NCBI GenBank assembly: GCA_029945375.1
Contig: CM057059.1
Coordinates: 1,612,001 to 1,676,000 of the forward strand
Length of the DNA: 64,000 bases
Source of the DNA: Agaricus subrufescens
Taxonomy: Eukaryota > Basidiomycota > Agaricomycetes > Agaricales > Agaricaceae
Direction: 5' to 3'
Positions 54,496 through 64,000 of the stretch are shown in pieces (positions within the stretch are counted from its first letter, which is position 1; every line of letters begins with the position of its first letter). Below the pieces are notes generated by a model. The model searched no databases, was not told the origin of the DNA, and was given only the letters and a program-made list of their open reading frames with translations. The translations under genes were made by a program, and so were the position numbers.

Positions 54496-54700
54496 GATCC
54501 CAGGGATGGACAGCATATTCTTTATGATGCCCTGGCCACCCTCGTATTCCATTGTGTCAGACCACTCGCATCCAATCACAGACAATGCCATCACTCTTGA
54601 GCAGTATCCAAGTAATGGCAAATATGTCTGCCAATACTAAGCGATATAAAGTCATTTACAATTTTTCTTGTGTTTATGGAGATTTTCCTGCCCTGGAAGC

Positions 54701-55800
54701 AGTATTTCGCTTCCAAAATATTCATTTCCCACGCTAATACTCTGTCAAATTAACCATAGTTACAGAACCCATACCCACACCTTCCAGCCGAAAATCGTAG
54801 GAATCGGACTGTGCTGTCAAACGATATGCCCAAACGCGGATTTTTGGCTAAAGCATGTGACCACTTTTGAGAAACCCGCGTTTGGGCATAACTTCTTTTA
54901 AAGATCGTTTGGTTGGCTGAAATTGGGTGTCTGGCATCACATAAAAAGGCTCTATCTAGTGGTATACATTTCCAGTAAAAATCTCAAGCCCAAATAGGTG
55001 ATATGATCATCGGGAACCAGTATTTCGCTTCGCAAATATTCATTTCCCACGCTAATGCTCTGTAACCTTGACCATAGTTGCACACCACGTATGTGCACCT
55101 TCCACCCGAAAATCGTAGGAATCGGACTATCCCGTTAAAAGATATGCCCAAACGCGGATTTTTGGCCCAAGCATGTGACCACTTTTGAAAAACCCGCGTT
55201 TGGGCATAACATCTTGTAAAGATCATTTGGTTACCTGAAATTCAATGTCTGGCATCACATAAAAAGGCTCTATCTAGTGGTAGCCCTTTCAGGTAAAATT
55301 CTCAAGCCCAAATGGGTGATTTGATCACCGGGAACCAGTATTTCCCTCCGCAAATATTCATTTCCCACGCTAATCCTCTGCAAATGGGACTGAGGATGCA
55401 AGCATACTAGGCGCCACCCCTGCCCGAATTTCAGAGGAATTGGACCGTTGGATCAGAAGCTATTCCCAAACGCGGATTTTTTCTCCTGCATGTGACCACT
55501 TTTAAAAAATCCGCGTTTGGGCATAACTTTTGATGAAGCGCATTTGCTTGGCTGAAAAGATATATGTGGGGTCACCTAAGAATACCCTACCTAGTGGTAT
55601 GCTTTTCGAGTCAAATTTCCCAGAGCAAACTGGTGATTTGATCATCGGGAACCAGTAAAACCCTTCGCAAATGTTCAGTTCTCACGCTACAGGGCCATAA
55701 ATTGGATCAGGACTGCATACAATATATCTGCCCTGTCAGTCAAAGTATTGCGGGAATCAGACCGTGCAATGAAAAGATATGCTCAAAAGCGGCTTTTTGG
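54701..55800. repeat. four-copy tandem repeat, period about 318 bp, with internal palindrome
   Basis: Unit starts at 54701, 55019, 55337 and 55654 (agtatttcgcttc-like); the last copy is partial. Each unit holds an inverted pair, TATGCCCAAACGCGG and its reverse complement, about 36 bp apart (54825-54839 and 54876-54890 in unit 1), next to AAGCATGTGACCACTTTT. In the last unit only a diverged left arm remains. No coding potential. Confidence 0.8.
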
Positions 55801-55804
55801 TCAT

Positions 55805-56640
55805 AAATATGCAATGGGATCGAGGACGGGAAAGCATGAGTGACAGAGAACCCGGGATTCAGGGAGGGATGGACAGGGGATGCCTGAGGAGGGGGGGGAG
55901 TGGGCCCCTGACATCCAACTCGAGGCCGGCAGCACTGAAAATGTGCTCACCGCCAGCTGGGGCCATCACTCCAGGCGTGATGTCCAGGTCACCCCAGGTC
56001 ACACCTGAGGACGGGATCGAGGACGGGAAAGCGTGACAGAGAACCCGGGATGCGGGGATGGACAGGGGATGCCCGAGGGGGCTCCACATCCACTCACATC
56101 CAATCACAGACGATGCCATCACTCACCCGTCACTGTCCCAGGTCACAGCTGAGGACGGGGTCGAGGACGGGATGCGTGACTGGACAGGGGCACCCAATCG
56201 GAGTGGCCGGCAGGGAGCGTGACGTCCAGGTCACTCCCAGTCACTGCCCAAACCCGTCCTCGAGGAGGGGAAGCGTGACGAGGACAGGAACCTGCCACAC
56301 AGCCAATGGGGAGGCTGCAGCCGGTCCCACGGGCCCAGCCACCCATTCAGTTCTATTGTTGGCACACTGGTGCTCGGGAGCGTGAGAGAGCCCCTAGGGA
56401 CCGTGGCAGCGCGAGTTCCGGGTATGGGCATGGCCCCTGAAGCGTGGGTTCGCGAGTACGGAACGGCTGCAACGGTCTCCAGGGTCTGACAGGGGCGGGA
56501 TGCCCGCTTGCGGCAGGACCTCCCACAACGGGAAGGACCCTTCCAGGGACGAGCACCAGTCGTGCTCACCCAGTAAGCATATTAGGGTCGAGCACCGGTC
56601 GTGCTCCTGCGGTAAGCATATTAGGCTCTTGTTGACCACG
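55805..56640. repeat. GC-rich region of direct repeats
   Basis: GATCGAGGACGGGAAAGC with its neighbour GACAGAGAACCCGGGAT occurs at about 55817 and 56010, and in a diverged form at 56155. A 38-40-bp repeat (GAGCACC(A/G)GTCGTGCTC with GTAAGCATATTAGG) occurs at about 56538 and 56590. Long frames on both strands are composition artefacts. Confidence 0.6.
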
Positions 56641-56756
56641 AGTCGAAGGGCGTCTCAAAAACCAATTTTTGTACAATCCAGGATAGAAGAAACATGGAGA
56701 GACATAGCGATTGTATCTAGGTTATGACCAGTGATAAAGCCCTAATGACCAGTAAG

Positions 56757-57830
56757 TCATCGAAGTTGATGGATCACGGATGGTGTTTCAAAGTTGGGTG
56801 ACTCGACGTATAGCATAGTTATGCTGGAGACAGAGAACGGGATGGTGAGAAGGCGTTGTAAGTCCTTGTACGTGGCGGTAAGCGAGAGATCCCACAAGGA
56901 CGCAAAAGCGCCTTCCGATAGTTCAGGATTGAACACGGCAATATCACTGGGGTCACTGTTCCCCTGCTCCTCAGAGTAGTGAAATTCGATGCATCCGAGT
57001 TTATAAAGTTTCGAGATGCACTCGGCAACGCATGTCGTGAAAGAGAATCGGGGTAGGACGAGTTTATGAAGATTGGGAAGGGATTTAAGAAGCCCGACTA
57101 CGTCGGGTTCGATGGCATTCATTGGTATGCTTGTTTGCAAGTTGAGAGACGTCAGGCTAGGCATCCGCGCAACGATCTCGTCAAAGAATGGACGCAGCAA
57201 GGCATTTGAGGAAAGTGTGGGGGAGAAATCGGGGAGATGTATCGTAAAGCTCTTGACACTGGTGTTCATGAACATGACGCAAAGGGGTATTGGCGCTCTT
57301 CAGCCAAGCGTGTGCATGTTGGGCAAGATAGAGAAGGATATTCGTGTTCTACCAATATCGTCAAACACGCTTTGGCATAGTTTGTGTTCGGATTTGCGTT
57401 TGTTGTAGACGAGCTCCTGGACGCGTTTTGAATAGCGGTGGAAATGGGTCCAGTCACTTGCTTCGGCTTGCCGCGAAAATTTCTGCACGGAGACATGAGT
57501 CTGGCAGTAAAGAGAGAGCAACGCAGAGCCAGGACTCACGTATTTTCCTGAGTCTGATTCCTTCAAGGACTTCGCAACTGTATAGAAACATCTTGTGGCG
57601 GCCTGGAGGGCTCCTAGATCCACCTAGCATTGCCAAGAAATAGGTAGATTAGTATTAAAACAACGGTGCTCAGAAACATAAACCTACCAAGCAGTGCTGT
57701 CAAAGTTGATGTGTAGGTTGGCTTGTCGTAGCACAGTGCCTTGCTCGTTTGGCTTCAAATTACGGGTGTAGATAGCGGTAAAGGTCATCAACACGTACCT
57801 AGAATATGGGAGGTGTCAGTACAAAATAGA
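56757..57830 (-). pseudogene. F-box/LRR-type fungal gene, copy 2 (inverted), one TGA stop
   Basis: Inverted homologue of 33.4-34.5 kb. Minus-strand order: 5' exon near 57790-57690, an intron, then VDLGALQAATRCFYTVAKSL, an intron gtgagtcc...gtgcag, FSRQAEASDWTHFHRYSKRV, QSVFDDIGRTRISFSILPNM, HTLG, a TGA at about 57300-57302 where copy 1 has TGG, then RAPIPLCVMFMNTSVKSFTI. An uninterrupted leucine-rich part follows (LPDFSPTLSSNALLRPFFDE, SLTSLNLQTSIPMNAIEPDV, LPNLHKLVLPRFSFTTCVAE) to VIHQLR at about 56757. Family: fungal F-box proteins with divergent leucine-rich repeats. Less decayed than copy 1. Confidence 0.62.
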
Positions 57831-58480
57831 CTTACCTACGGAATATTCTCTATGGGGGACATTGGACAGTCTTGAGTTCGACGATGAATAACAAGAGTAA
57901 GGGTGGTTCAATTGACTTCAAACTTCGTATACAGTGAAACTATTATAGTCGCAATATGCAGCTAAAATATGGTGAGTTTGGGGTCAGTATACAGCTCACG
58001 ACGACCAATTCTTTTGAACTTACATATAACCCAACTTGTCCGATTTGTTCTCGACCCAATTTCTAGCTCCTCCTATCCTCGTTCTCCAATCCTGCCCTTT
58101 CCATCATCGTGTCCTTCCAAAAAAAATTTGAGCGCGATTGGTTGGCTTGGCGGCGACCTGTAGTGAGACGAACATGGAGGTAAGGGAGTGGAGTAGTGGC
58201 AGCACAGCCACCACGGGGCCATGCTGTCGCCACGCGGGAACAACCACCGGGAATTCCCGGGGCTGGCCACCCATAGACCACCGAGCAGAGCCACCGATTA
58301 TCTAATCTGGTGGCAGGCTATTTTAGTGACCAATTCCCAAAAGAGTCGACTCTGGGCGAGTTTTTTGCAAATAACTCGCCCAAAACGAAATGTTTTCCCA
58401 CGAAAGTACCAACACCAAAAGGGAAAAAAATCAGCGCATTTTTTGAGGTATCAAACTCCGCTGCTTACGTAATCATACCG
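57830..58480 (-). repeat. upstream segment of F-box/LRR copy 2
   Basis: Matches the repeated 5' segments at 31.5-33.4 kb in inverted orientation (gaatattctctat, ttcaattgacttcaaac, agtatacagctcacgacga). It also shares the segment around ttgcaaataactcgcc (58360) with 32450. Confidence 0.6.
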
Positions 58481-58789
58481 TTTACAGCACCTAAGTGATT
58501 GCGAATATCTCTGTCAATACTAAGCTATATAAAATAATTCTAGTATCACTCGGATCGCACGATTTTTCTTGTATTTGTCAATATTTTTCTGACAATGCTA
58601 GAGCAATTTCTCGCATATGTTTTTTCCAAAGAGCGGAGAAATCAGTACATATGTCATTTTGCTTATATCTCATCAACGGCTGACGGGCCGAAGATGGTTC
58701 CCACATAAAAAATGAACGTTTATTTTTTTTCTTATTTGTCATTATTTTTTCGCGAAGATTTGCTGACATGCATTTTCCCACCCGGGATG

Positions 58790-59365
58790 GGAAGCAGAAA
58801 TGACTAAGCGAAGCCGTCGGTGTGGCTGTGCAAAGCCGTTTGCTCACCAGTGCTCATACAGTGATGACTAAGCGAAGCCGTTTTTGTGGCTGTGCAAAGC
58901 CGTCGACGGATTGGGACAAAAAAGCTGACTAACCCACGGCTTTGCGGTGGCTGTGCAAAGCCGCCAAGGGCAAAACGCTTAGTAAATATCTAGATATGGT
59001 AAGAGTATGCCACGCCTGACGGCTTCAGAGGCTTTGATCAGGCGTTCGGCAATTTCCGGGCGGCTTTAATCAAAGCCTTTTGAAGCCTGCCCCGAAATAA
59101 AATAAAAGATAATTCAATATAAAATCAACGAGTCGTCCCCTTGGGACGAGACTAGGCTCGTTGGAATCGCATTTTTAATGCGAACCCAATAATTACATTC
59201 CCACGCTGCCGCGAGCGCAGTATTCCAACAAGCAGCGCTAAAGCGCTGCTTGTTGGAATACTGCTAGACAGTGGCATTTGTGCGCAGTCAAGTGGGTAAT
59301 TCATAGCGCAACAAAACAGAGTTCCATTTTGCGCCGTGAAAGCACAAAGTCACGGCGCAAAAGAT
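58790..59365. other. hairpin-dense non-coding locus
   Basis: Four inverted repeats in under 600 bp: 59021-59038 with 59069-59087 (18-bp arms, one mismatch and one gap), 59217-59239 with 59242-59264 (perfect 23-bp arms), 59327-59339 with 59350-59362 (perfect 13-bp arms), and the short TCGCATT/AATGCGA near 59166-59182. At its left is a direct repeat, GACTAAGCGAAGCCGT then GTGGCTGTGCAAAGCCGT (58802 and 58865). No open frame. Confidence 0.75.
59217..59264. repeat. perfect 23-bp inverted repeat with 2-nt loop
   Basis: Arms run from GCAGTATTCCAAC to CAGCGCT and exactly back, around AA (59240-59241). It is too tight for an intrinsic cruciform-free fold, and the most symmetrical structure in the window. 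Confidence 0.9.
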
Positions 59366-59483
59366 GCCAACAACAGTCAGCGCCGTGGAGGCTGTAGTTC
59401 ACCGCGCTCTTGTTAGATGCTGTGCCAGCGCCATACACAATACCCGTCACCGTGCCATTTCAGTAAAATCCTTGTTTTCAGGG

Positions 59484-61492
59484 TCAGAACATACAGCATA
59501 TAACCTGGTTTGTATGGTTCTGGGGACCCCAAATAATCGGGGAGAGGTGGTAGCATACCTTCGCCATGTGGACTCCTAGTAGTGGCAGTTCATACAGGTC
59601 AGGCAGCTCATACGTGGGACCTTCTATGGCCCGATATTTGCGTAGAAACCTTGACACAGAGGAAACAATTTCTTGAAAGAGTGCTACATGAAAATTTGAA
59701 ACTGCCGATGACAGTTTCTCGCCGCACATCGTCGAGCAATATTGGAGCCAGGCAGGTTCAACAAATGCTGGAACCAATGTAACATCAACATTCGGTTTGA
59801 GGGTTCAGACACAGCATGTACCTGGTGCGATATCATCTCCGCCACATTTATTCCACAGTTCGACAAGATTGGGTACTACCACGCTCTCGATGTCTCTGAT
59901 ATCACCAACATAGTAGTCCGCAGATCGATTTGAGTCCTTGAGGTAGTCGGAAAATGATGCATGAAGAAACATCAAGCTCTGCTTGTGCGCTACTTTCCAA
60001 TCCGGAATCTTGAGCGCAGATCGGCACTTTGTTAGACATGCGTAAACAGTATTTCGGTTGAGGTTGAAGAGTACGGACATTCCTCTGAGTGTTCGGAATC
60101 TTTGAAGACAAAATCCATCCATCTCATGAACTGTGAATCCAAGTAACAATTTGGCCGCTTCCCAGTGTGTTGGTGATATTGAGGAGAGAATTTCGTGGTA
60201 GAATGCGTCCAGGTGGACAAACGGATTATTGTTTGTTGGAACATGAGAGGAACGACTAATGACAGATATCACAATCTCAAACCGCGAGGCAGGGTCAGCA
60301 CAATCCGGATCTCTGATGAAATCCATCACGACTTGAGCATACACGAAAAGACCCGAAGCAGCAACAGTTAGCTGCAGGAAGTCGGTATTGCTGGGCCAGT
60401 CACTCGGAAGAGACTGGCGATACTTCTTCTGGGTCGTCGTGAAGCTCGCTCGCAAAAATTGCTCAACATCCTCGCACGCTTCCGTCGAGTCAATGGGAAC
60501 GTACTCCTTGCGACAACTGCGACCCACTTCATCATCGTCAAACATATTTGATATGTGTGACTCAGGGCGACTGGCTATTATCCAGGCGAGGGGGACATCA
60601 CTGTGATCGCGCACAAAGGTGCTGATGAGATGGATGATGTTGCACTGCGCATCCTCTCCTCGTAATTCATCAAGCCCATCTAGTAATATACCCCATCGTT
60701 TCCCACCTGCCCCAATCTTCCTCTCTATAAATGGCTCAACAATGAACGTCGCGAATTGGGCCTCCATGTCTCCACGCAACAATTCTGGATCGAGGCTGAT
60801 TCGCCCGACAATATAAGTGCGATATGCCTCGATCCGAGTGGCCAACTGGTATGCGATGGTGATGAAGATTCCATTTGGATTGTTACGCTTGTTCGGGCGA
60901 GAGATGAATACGGACGCTCCAAGAGATTTAGACTTTGCAAGATACTCGGCAAATGTCTGGACGATAGCTGATTTCCCAACTCCAGCGGGACCGGTGATCC
61001 ATAATAGCCATTCCCGTAGATCTTGACCCTGAAACCAAGCAGTAACACGAGCGATCAGCTTGACACGTGTATCCGGGTGGCAGCGAGGAGGAGGCGAGCG
61101 AGCGGAGGAATCATGAGCGGCGCCCTGGATGATATGTTGCGAAAGTAAATTCATGACTAGACAGGGCCGAAGTGAAATAGGGTAGACATTGAAAATGGGA
61201 ACTACTTACTCTGCGTGATCATGGTGTGATCGCCTTGTATATTTAAGACTGCATTGGCATTCACCGTATTGTTCACTACATTTCCTCGTATCGCCGTCAT
61301 GATTGAATCTTTAACGGCGATGCGTTCAGCATTTTCAAAGAAGCCCCCTGATCCTGTAAGACGAAAGGTACACCCTGATCAGAACCATAGAGTGTTAACA
61401 CACCAACACTAACCTTCACGACTTGTGTTCTTTGAGGGAAAGAAACCGGATAACCACTCCTTGAATTTAGTTGTTTTTTTCAGGGCCGGCAT
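59484..61492 (-). CDS. NACHT-type STAND NTPase (NLR-like), 613 aa, no repeat domain
   Basis: Signal-transducing NTPase of the fungal NLR-like group, thought to act in non-self recognition and programmed cell death. Exons (minus): 61492-61414, 61353-61210, 61156-59822, 59767-59484; introns 60, 53 and 54 nt, frame continuous. The N-terminus (MPALKKTTKFKEWLSGFF; GGFFENAERIAVKDS...NTVNANAVLNIQGD) is the usual short leader of Agaricomycete NACHT proteins. Walker A is GPAGVGKS (130-137); Walker B is GILLDGLDEL (about 231-240). AWIIASRPESHI is sensor-like, and FLHASFSDYLKD is the common fungal motif at the domain end. After WLQYCSTMCGEKLSS the protein stops without WD40, ANK or TPR repeats. A possible last intron from 59560 leftwards would change only the tail. 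The ORF seems intact; a truncated member of the family is the alternative. Confidence 0.8.
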
Positions 61493-61499
61493 CAGAGGG

Positions 61500-63540
61500 A
61501 AAAGTGAGGGTGATGGTGAGAGGAAAGAAGAATAGGCCTCGAGGCACTGCCTGCGTGAACAATGTGCAGGGCGCTCGGCATTCGCCTAAGAAGCAGCCTC
61601 CTGACACATAGACGCTGGGTGAGTGAGAACGAGAGGCAATCAAAGAAAGGTGTACCTAATGATTTTGGTGGAACAACGGAAGACAGGCGGCGGCGCTGTG
61701 GCTGACGTTGACGAAGATGGACTCGGCGGGGATATTGGAGGTTGTTTCTGCGCAAGCTCATTACTGTCCTTGCATCGCAACGGGCACATGCGAAGGACCA
61801 TGACACCAGGTGTACTGATCTTCAAGTTGACGAGAGGCCGGAGTGCTACTGGTGGTGATACTGAACATTATTCCGAGACAATTTGCTTGGTCTTGACTTT
61901 TTTCGTACCTGTAGAAAAACCATCAAGTTATGACACGCACAAACGCGCAACGTAAAGAATCAAAGTACACACTTGTTGACTCCTCGAAAAAAATTGTCAA
62001 CTTGAGTTTCTCCCAAGCGTCCATCACTCCCTTCTTCTCCGCCTCCATAAGCTGTTTCGTCTTCTCTTTCTCCTTCAACCCCCCCTTCAGTATATCGAGC
62101 CTCTGTTCGCGCGTATTATTAGAATCTTATCCCTCGCTCTCCTCCTTTGTTATCCTTTCACGCTCCTCCTTTTCCCTTTGAGCTCTCTCTTTCTTCCCTT
62201 CCTCTTCTACAGATAGCACGATACCCGCCCACGGACTATTTATTTAAGAGTATTTAGCAGTTATCAACGCCTCGAATGCCGATGGTGTATAAATCGATGG
62301 TGATCCTGCACCCAGTTTTCCCAACAACTGGGATGAGAGGTCCGGTGATGTCAAGAGGATAGTTGCGGATAAAAGGGGAGAAGATGTAGAAGGCGTCAAC
62401 GCAGGGTTGGGGAGTTAGGGTTACATTGTGTTGAGGAAGTTTTACCGCCTATGTGTCTGACCTCAGAGTGTAACTTGACCGGCAGCGACGGGCTCGTCGT
62501 TATGTGCGGGGTAAACTGCTATATACAATGTTATACTTGACCCGCTTGACAAAGATAAATTGGAGATCACGTATATTCGTTAATGATTTATCACTGGAGA
62601 TGGCGAGACTAGAGGAATTGATGGCCTGCACGTGTGTTCGTAGTGGGATCTAGGGTGATGACCAGAGAGTCCACGATTGGCGAGTTCAATCCATCCATCT
62701 CGCCCTTCCCCACCTGTCCCTGGTTCTCCTCTCTGTGCTTCTTCTTCCTTGCAGTAAAATCTTCCAAAGACATCTTTACTCCCAGTATAGATGAGATGGG
62801 GGAGGTAGAGGAGATACGGACTCGACGTTGTTCGAGACTAGGTTCGGTGGCTGTGTGACGAGTCGGCGGGAGAAACGGTCAGGCCGATGAAAGATGGGCC
62901 TGAACATGGAGGGGATGTGGCTTTCCGAGAAAATAACGAGGACGGGGGTGGTGACTGTGAAGGGTACTGGAATGTTGGGTCGCCATCTGCTACCGGTAGC
63001 TCTCCCTTCCAACTCATCTTGATCGCTAATTGCTTCCTCCGGTACTTCCTGGTCGACTTCCATCTTTCCGGAGCCCTTGCCTTCCAACAGAGAAGCTGGT
63101 AGCGGTGGTAACATGAGCAGAGGCGGTGAAGTAGATGTGGCTAGGGACATTGGTAACGACGGTTCATCAATAGGAACGGGTGGTAGAGATTTTGGAGAGT
63201 CACGTATGATTTCTTCATTATCTGGTGATTGCACAAGCCCTTCATCGTGCTCGGGAGATGAGGGAGGTGATAATATATCGGGCAGTTTGAAATCGCGTGG
63301 AGATAGCGGTGTAGTGATGGCGGTGGATGGGGGTGAGGGGTGTCGGTGACAAGGGGACCTGGGTGAACATGACCTCACGCGAGCGGGAACTGCGAGGGGA
63401 AATGAGTATAGAAGCAAGGAGAGTGTGTGAAGAGGACAAGGACGAGGAGTGGGGTGCAGCTTCTTATGCTTTGGTAGTGGGGTCTGTTGGAATTTCTTTC
63501 AGTTTTAGCGGGTCCAGGATTGATATAGACTTAAGGTAGC
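61500..63540 (-). pseudogene. copy B of the unknown coiled-coil/Pro-rich gene family
   Basis: Minus-strand pieces: Pro/Ser-rich N-terminal part 63417-62776 (SPRDFKLPDILSPPSSPEHD; MEVDQEVPEEAISDQDELEG), a stretch shared with copy A (62640-62430), the coiled coil KEKEKTKQLMEAEKKGVMDA ending near 61985, an intron of about 63 nt (61910-61975), then TKKVKTKQIVSE and a stop, and STPGVMVLRMCPLRCKDSNE. Stops and frame breaks make it non-functional. It sits just upstream of the NACHT gene in the same direction. Family unknown. Confidence 0.5.
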
Positions 63541-64000
63541 CTTCGGTTGAAGGGGTTAAAAGAAATTACTTCAAGTTGATTGAGGAGGAGCAAATCCTCT
63601 GGTACCAACGGTGGCACTGCGGCGCTATTGTCCAAACGTCGAAATTCGTGTTCCCTTGATTAGTTATATATACCTGTCCCAAACAATGCCCAACCCCCTT
63701 TGACTTGCCGCGATTACATTCACCTTGTGTGTGATAATGATCCTGATATTAATCATATCACCGTCTTCCCTTTATTGGCTTATTTTTATGCGTCTGTTTC
63801 TTATTATCACTCAAACAATATTAGGATCACTAATCTCGCCTTCGGGACTCGCACTTCAGCTTCAAAGGCAGCTTACAACATGAGTTATAGAAGGTGTCAA
63901 GTTGGGTAGGATCCACCCGTCAAACGTCTCCGAAGACCCCCTTTGCATTTGTCAACAGGACCTTATCGCAAACGAATAGATTACTACTGACAGAGGGAGA
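63541..64000. other. right edge, nothing recognised
   Basis: No motif or repeat. One short frame (63700-63909) has no support. Confidence 0.5.

Noticed and set aside
54701..55800. CRISPR-like array
   Set aside because: Units are whole 318-bp tandem copies without short repeats and unique spacers, in a eukaryotic genome.
55779..56569. Several frames over 80 codons in the GC-rich repeats
   Set aside because: Present on both strands and following the direct repeats; no motif or splice context.
1..64000. tRNA or rRNA genes
   Set aside because: No stretch with tRNA A/B-box spacing and cloverleaf or rRNA core sequence was recognised by eye; a covariance search could still find one.

Overview
This window looks like nuclear DNA of a filamentous basidiomycete, most likely an Agaricomycete mushroom. 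The evidence is short introns (about 44-60 nt, GTRNGN...YAG) in every host-like gene, a Tnp2-type transposase, a TET/JBP dioxygenase, a NACHT NTPase, fungal F-box/LRR fragments, Copia, Tad-like LINE and Penelope-like retroelements. It is a repeat-rich accessory region: only five genes look intact, and three of those belong to mobile elements.

Layout. 1-14.9 kb is a nested retrotransposon stack that can be taken apart base by base. A dead LINE (LINE-A, minus) was hit in ORF1 by Copia-2 (plus). Copia-2's 5' LTR was then split by Copia-1 (minus, 5-bp duplication AGGAT). LINE-B1 (ORF1 only) then landed in Copia-1 gag, and LINE-B2 in Copia-2 protease. 16.8-18.6 kb holds decayed, intron-bearing pieces of two trafficking genes (COG6-like and LAA1/HEATR5-like) side by side. 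20.3-24.2 kb has two small inverted-repeat elements, one with an empty site elsewhere in the window. 24.5-25.7 kb is a dead F-box-like gene. 25.97-28.57 kb is an intact Crinkler-like gene (predicted 770 aa) with three tandem ubiquitin-like header domains, a PD-(D/E)XK-like region and a kinase domain. 28.9-35.2 kb is duplicated, decayed gene sequence.

35,220-50,431 is the main discovery: a 15.2-kb DNA transposon with 44-bp terminal inverted repeats (36/44 match, ends CCCAGTC) and a perfect 7-bp target duplication CATGAAC. It carries an intact Tnp2-like transposase (1037 aa), an intact TET/JBP-family 2OG-Fe(II) dioxygenase (575 aa; predicted 5-methylcytosine oxidase) and an SR-rich coiled-coil/HMG-like accessory gene, all on the plus strand, plus about 5.9 kb of captured or decayed DNA. 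A transposon that brings its own predicted DNA-demethylation enzyme could counter host silencing; that is inference.

52.4-54.5 kb is a 5'-truncated, endonuclease-less Penelope-like element of the telomere-associated (Coprina/Athena) kind, with a near-perfect hammerhead ribozyme and two CCCTAA-like tracts. It is followed by a four-copy 318-bp satellite with an internal palindrome, GC-rich repeats, an inverted second copy of the F-box/LRR pseudogene, a locus packed with hairpins (58.8-59.4 kb), an apparently intact NACHT NTPase (613 aa, minus) and a third copy of an unknown coiled-coil/Pro-rich gene family. I see no rRNA, tRNA or CRISPR. Gene models were built by hand from splice signals and frame continuity; no database search was run.
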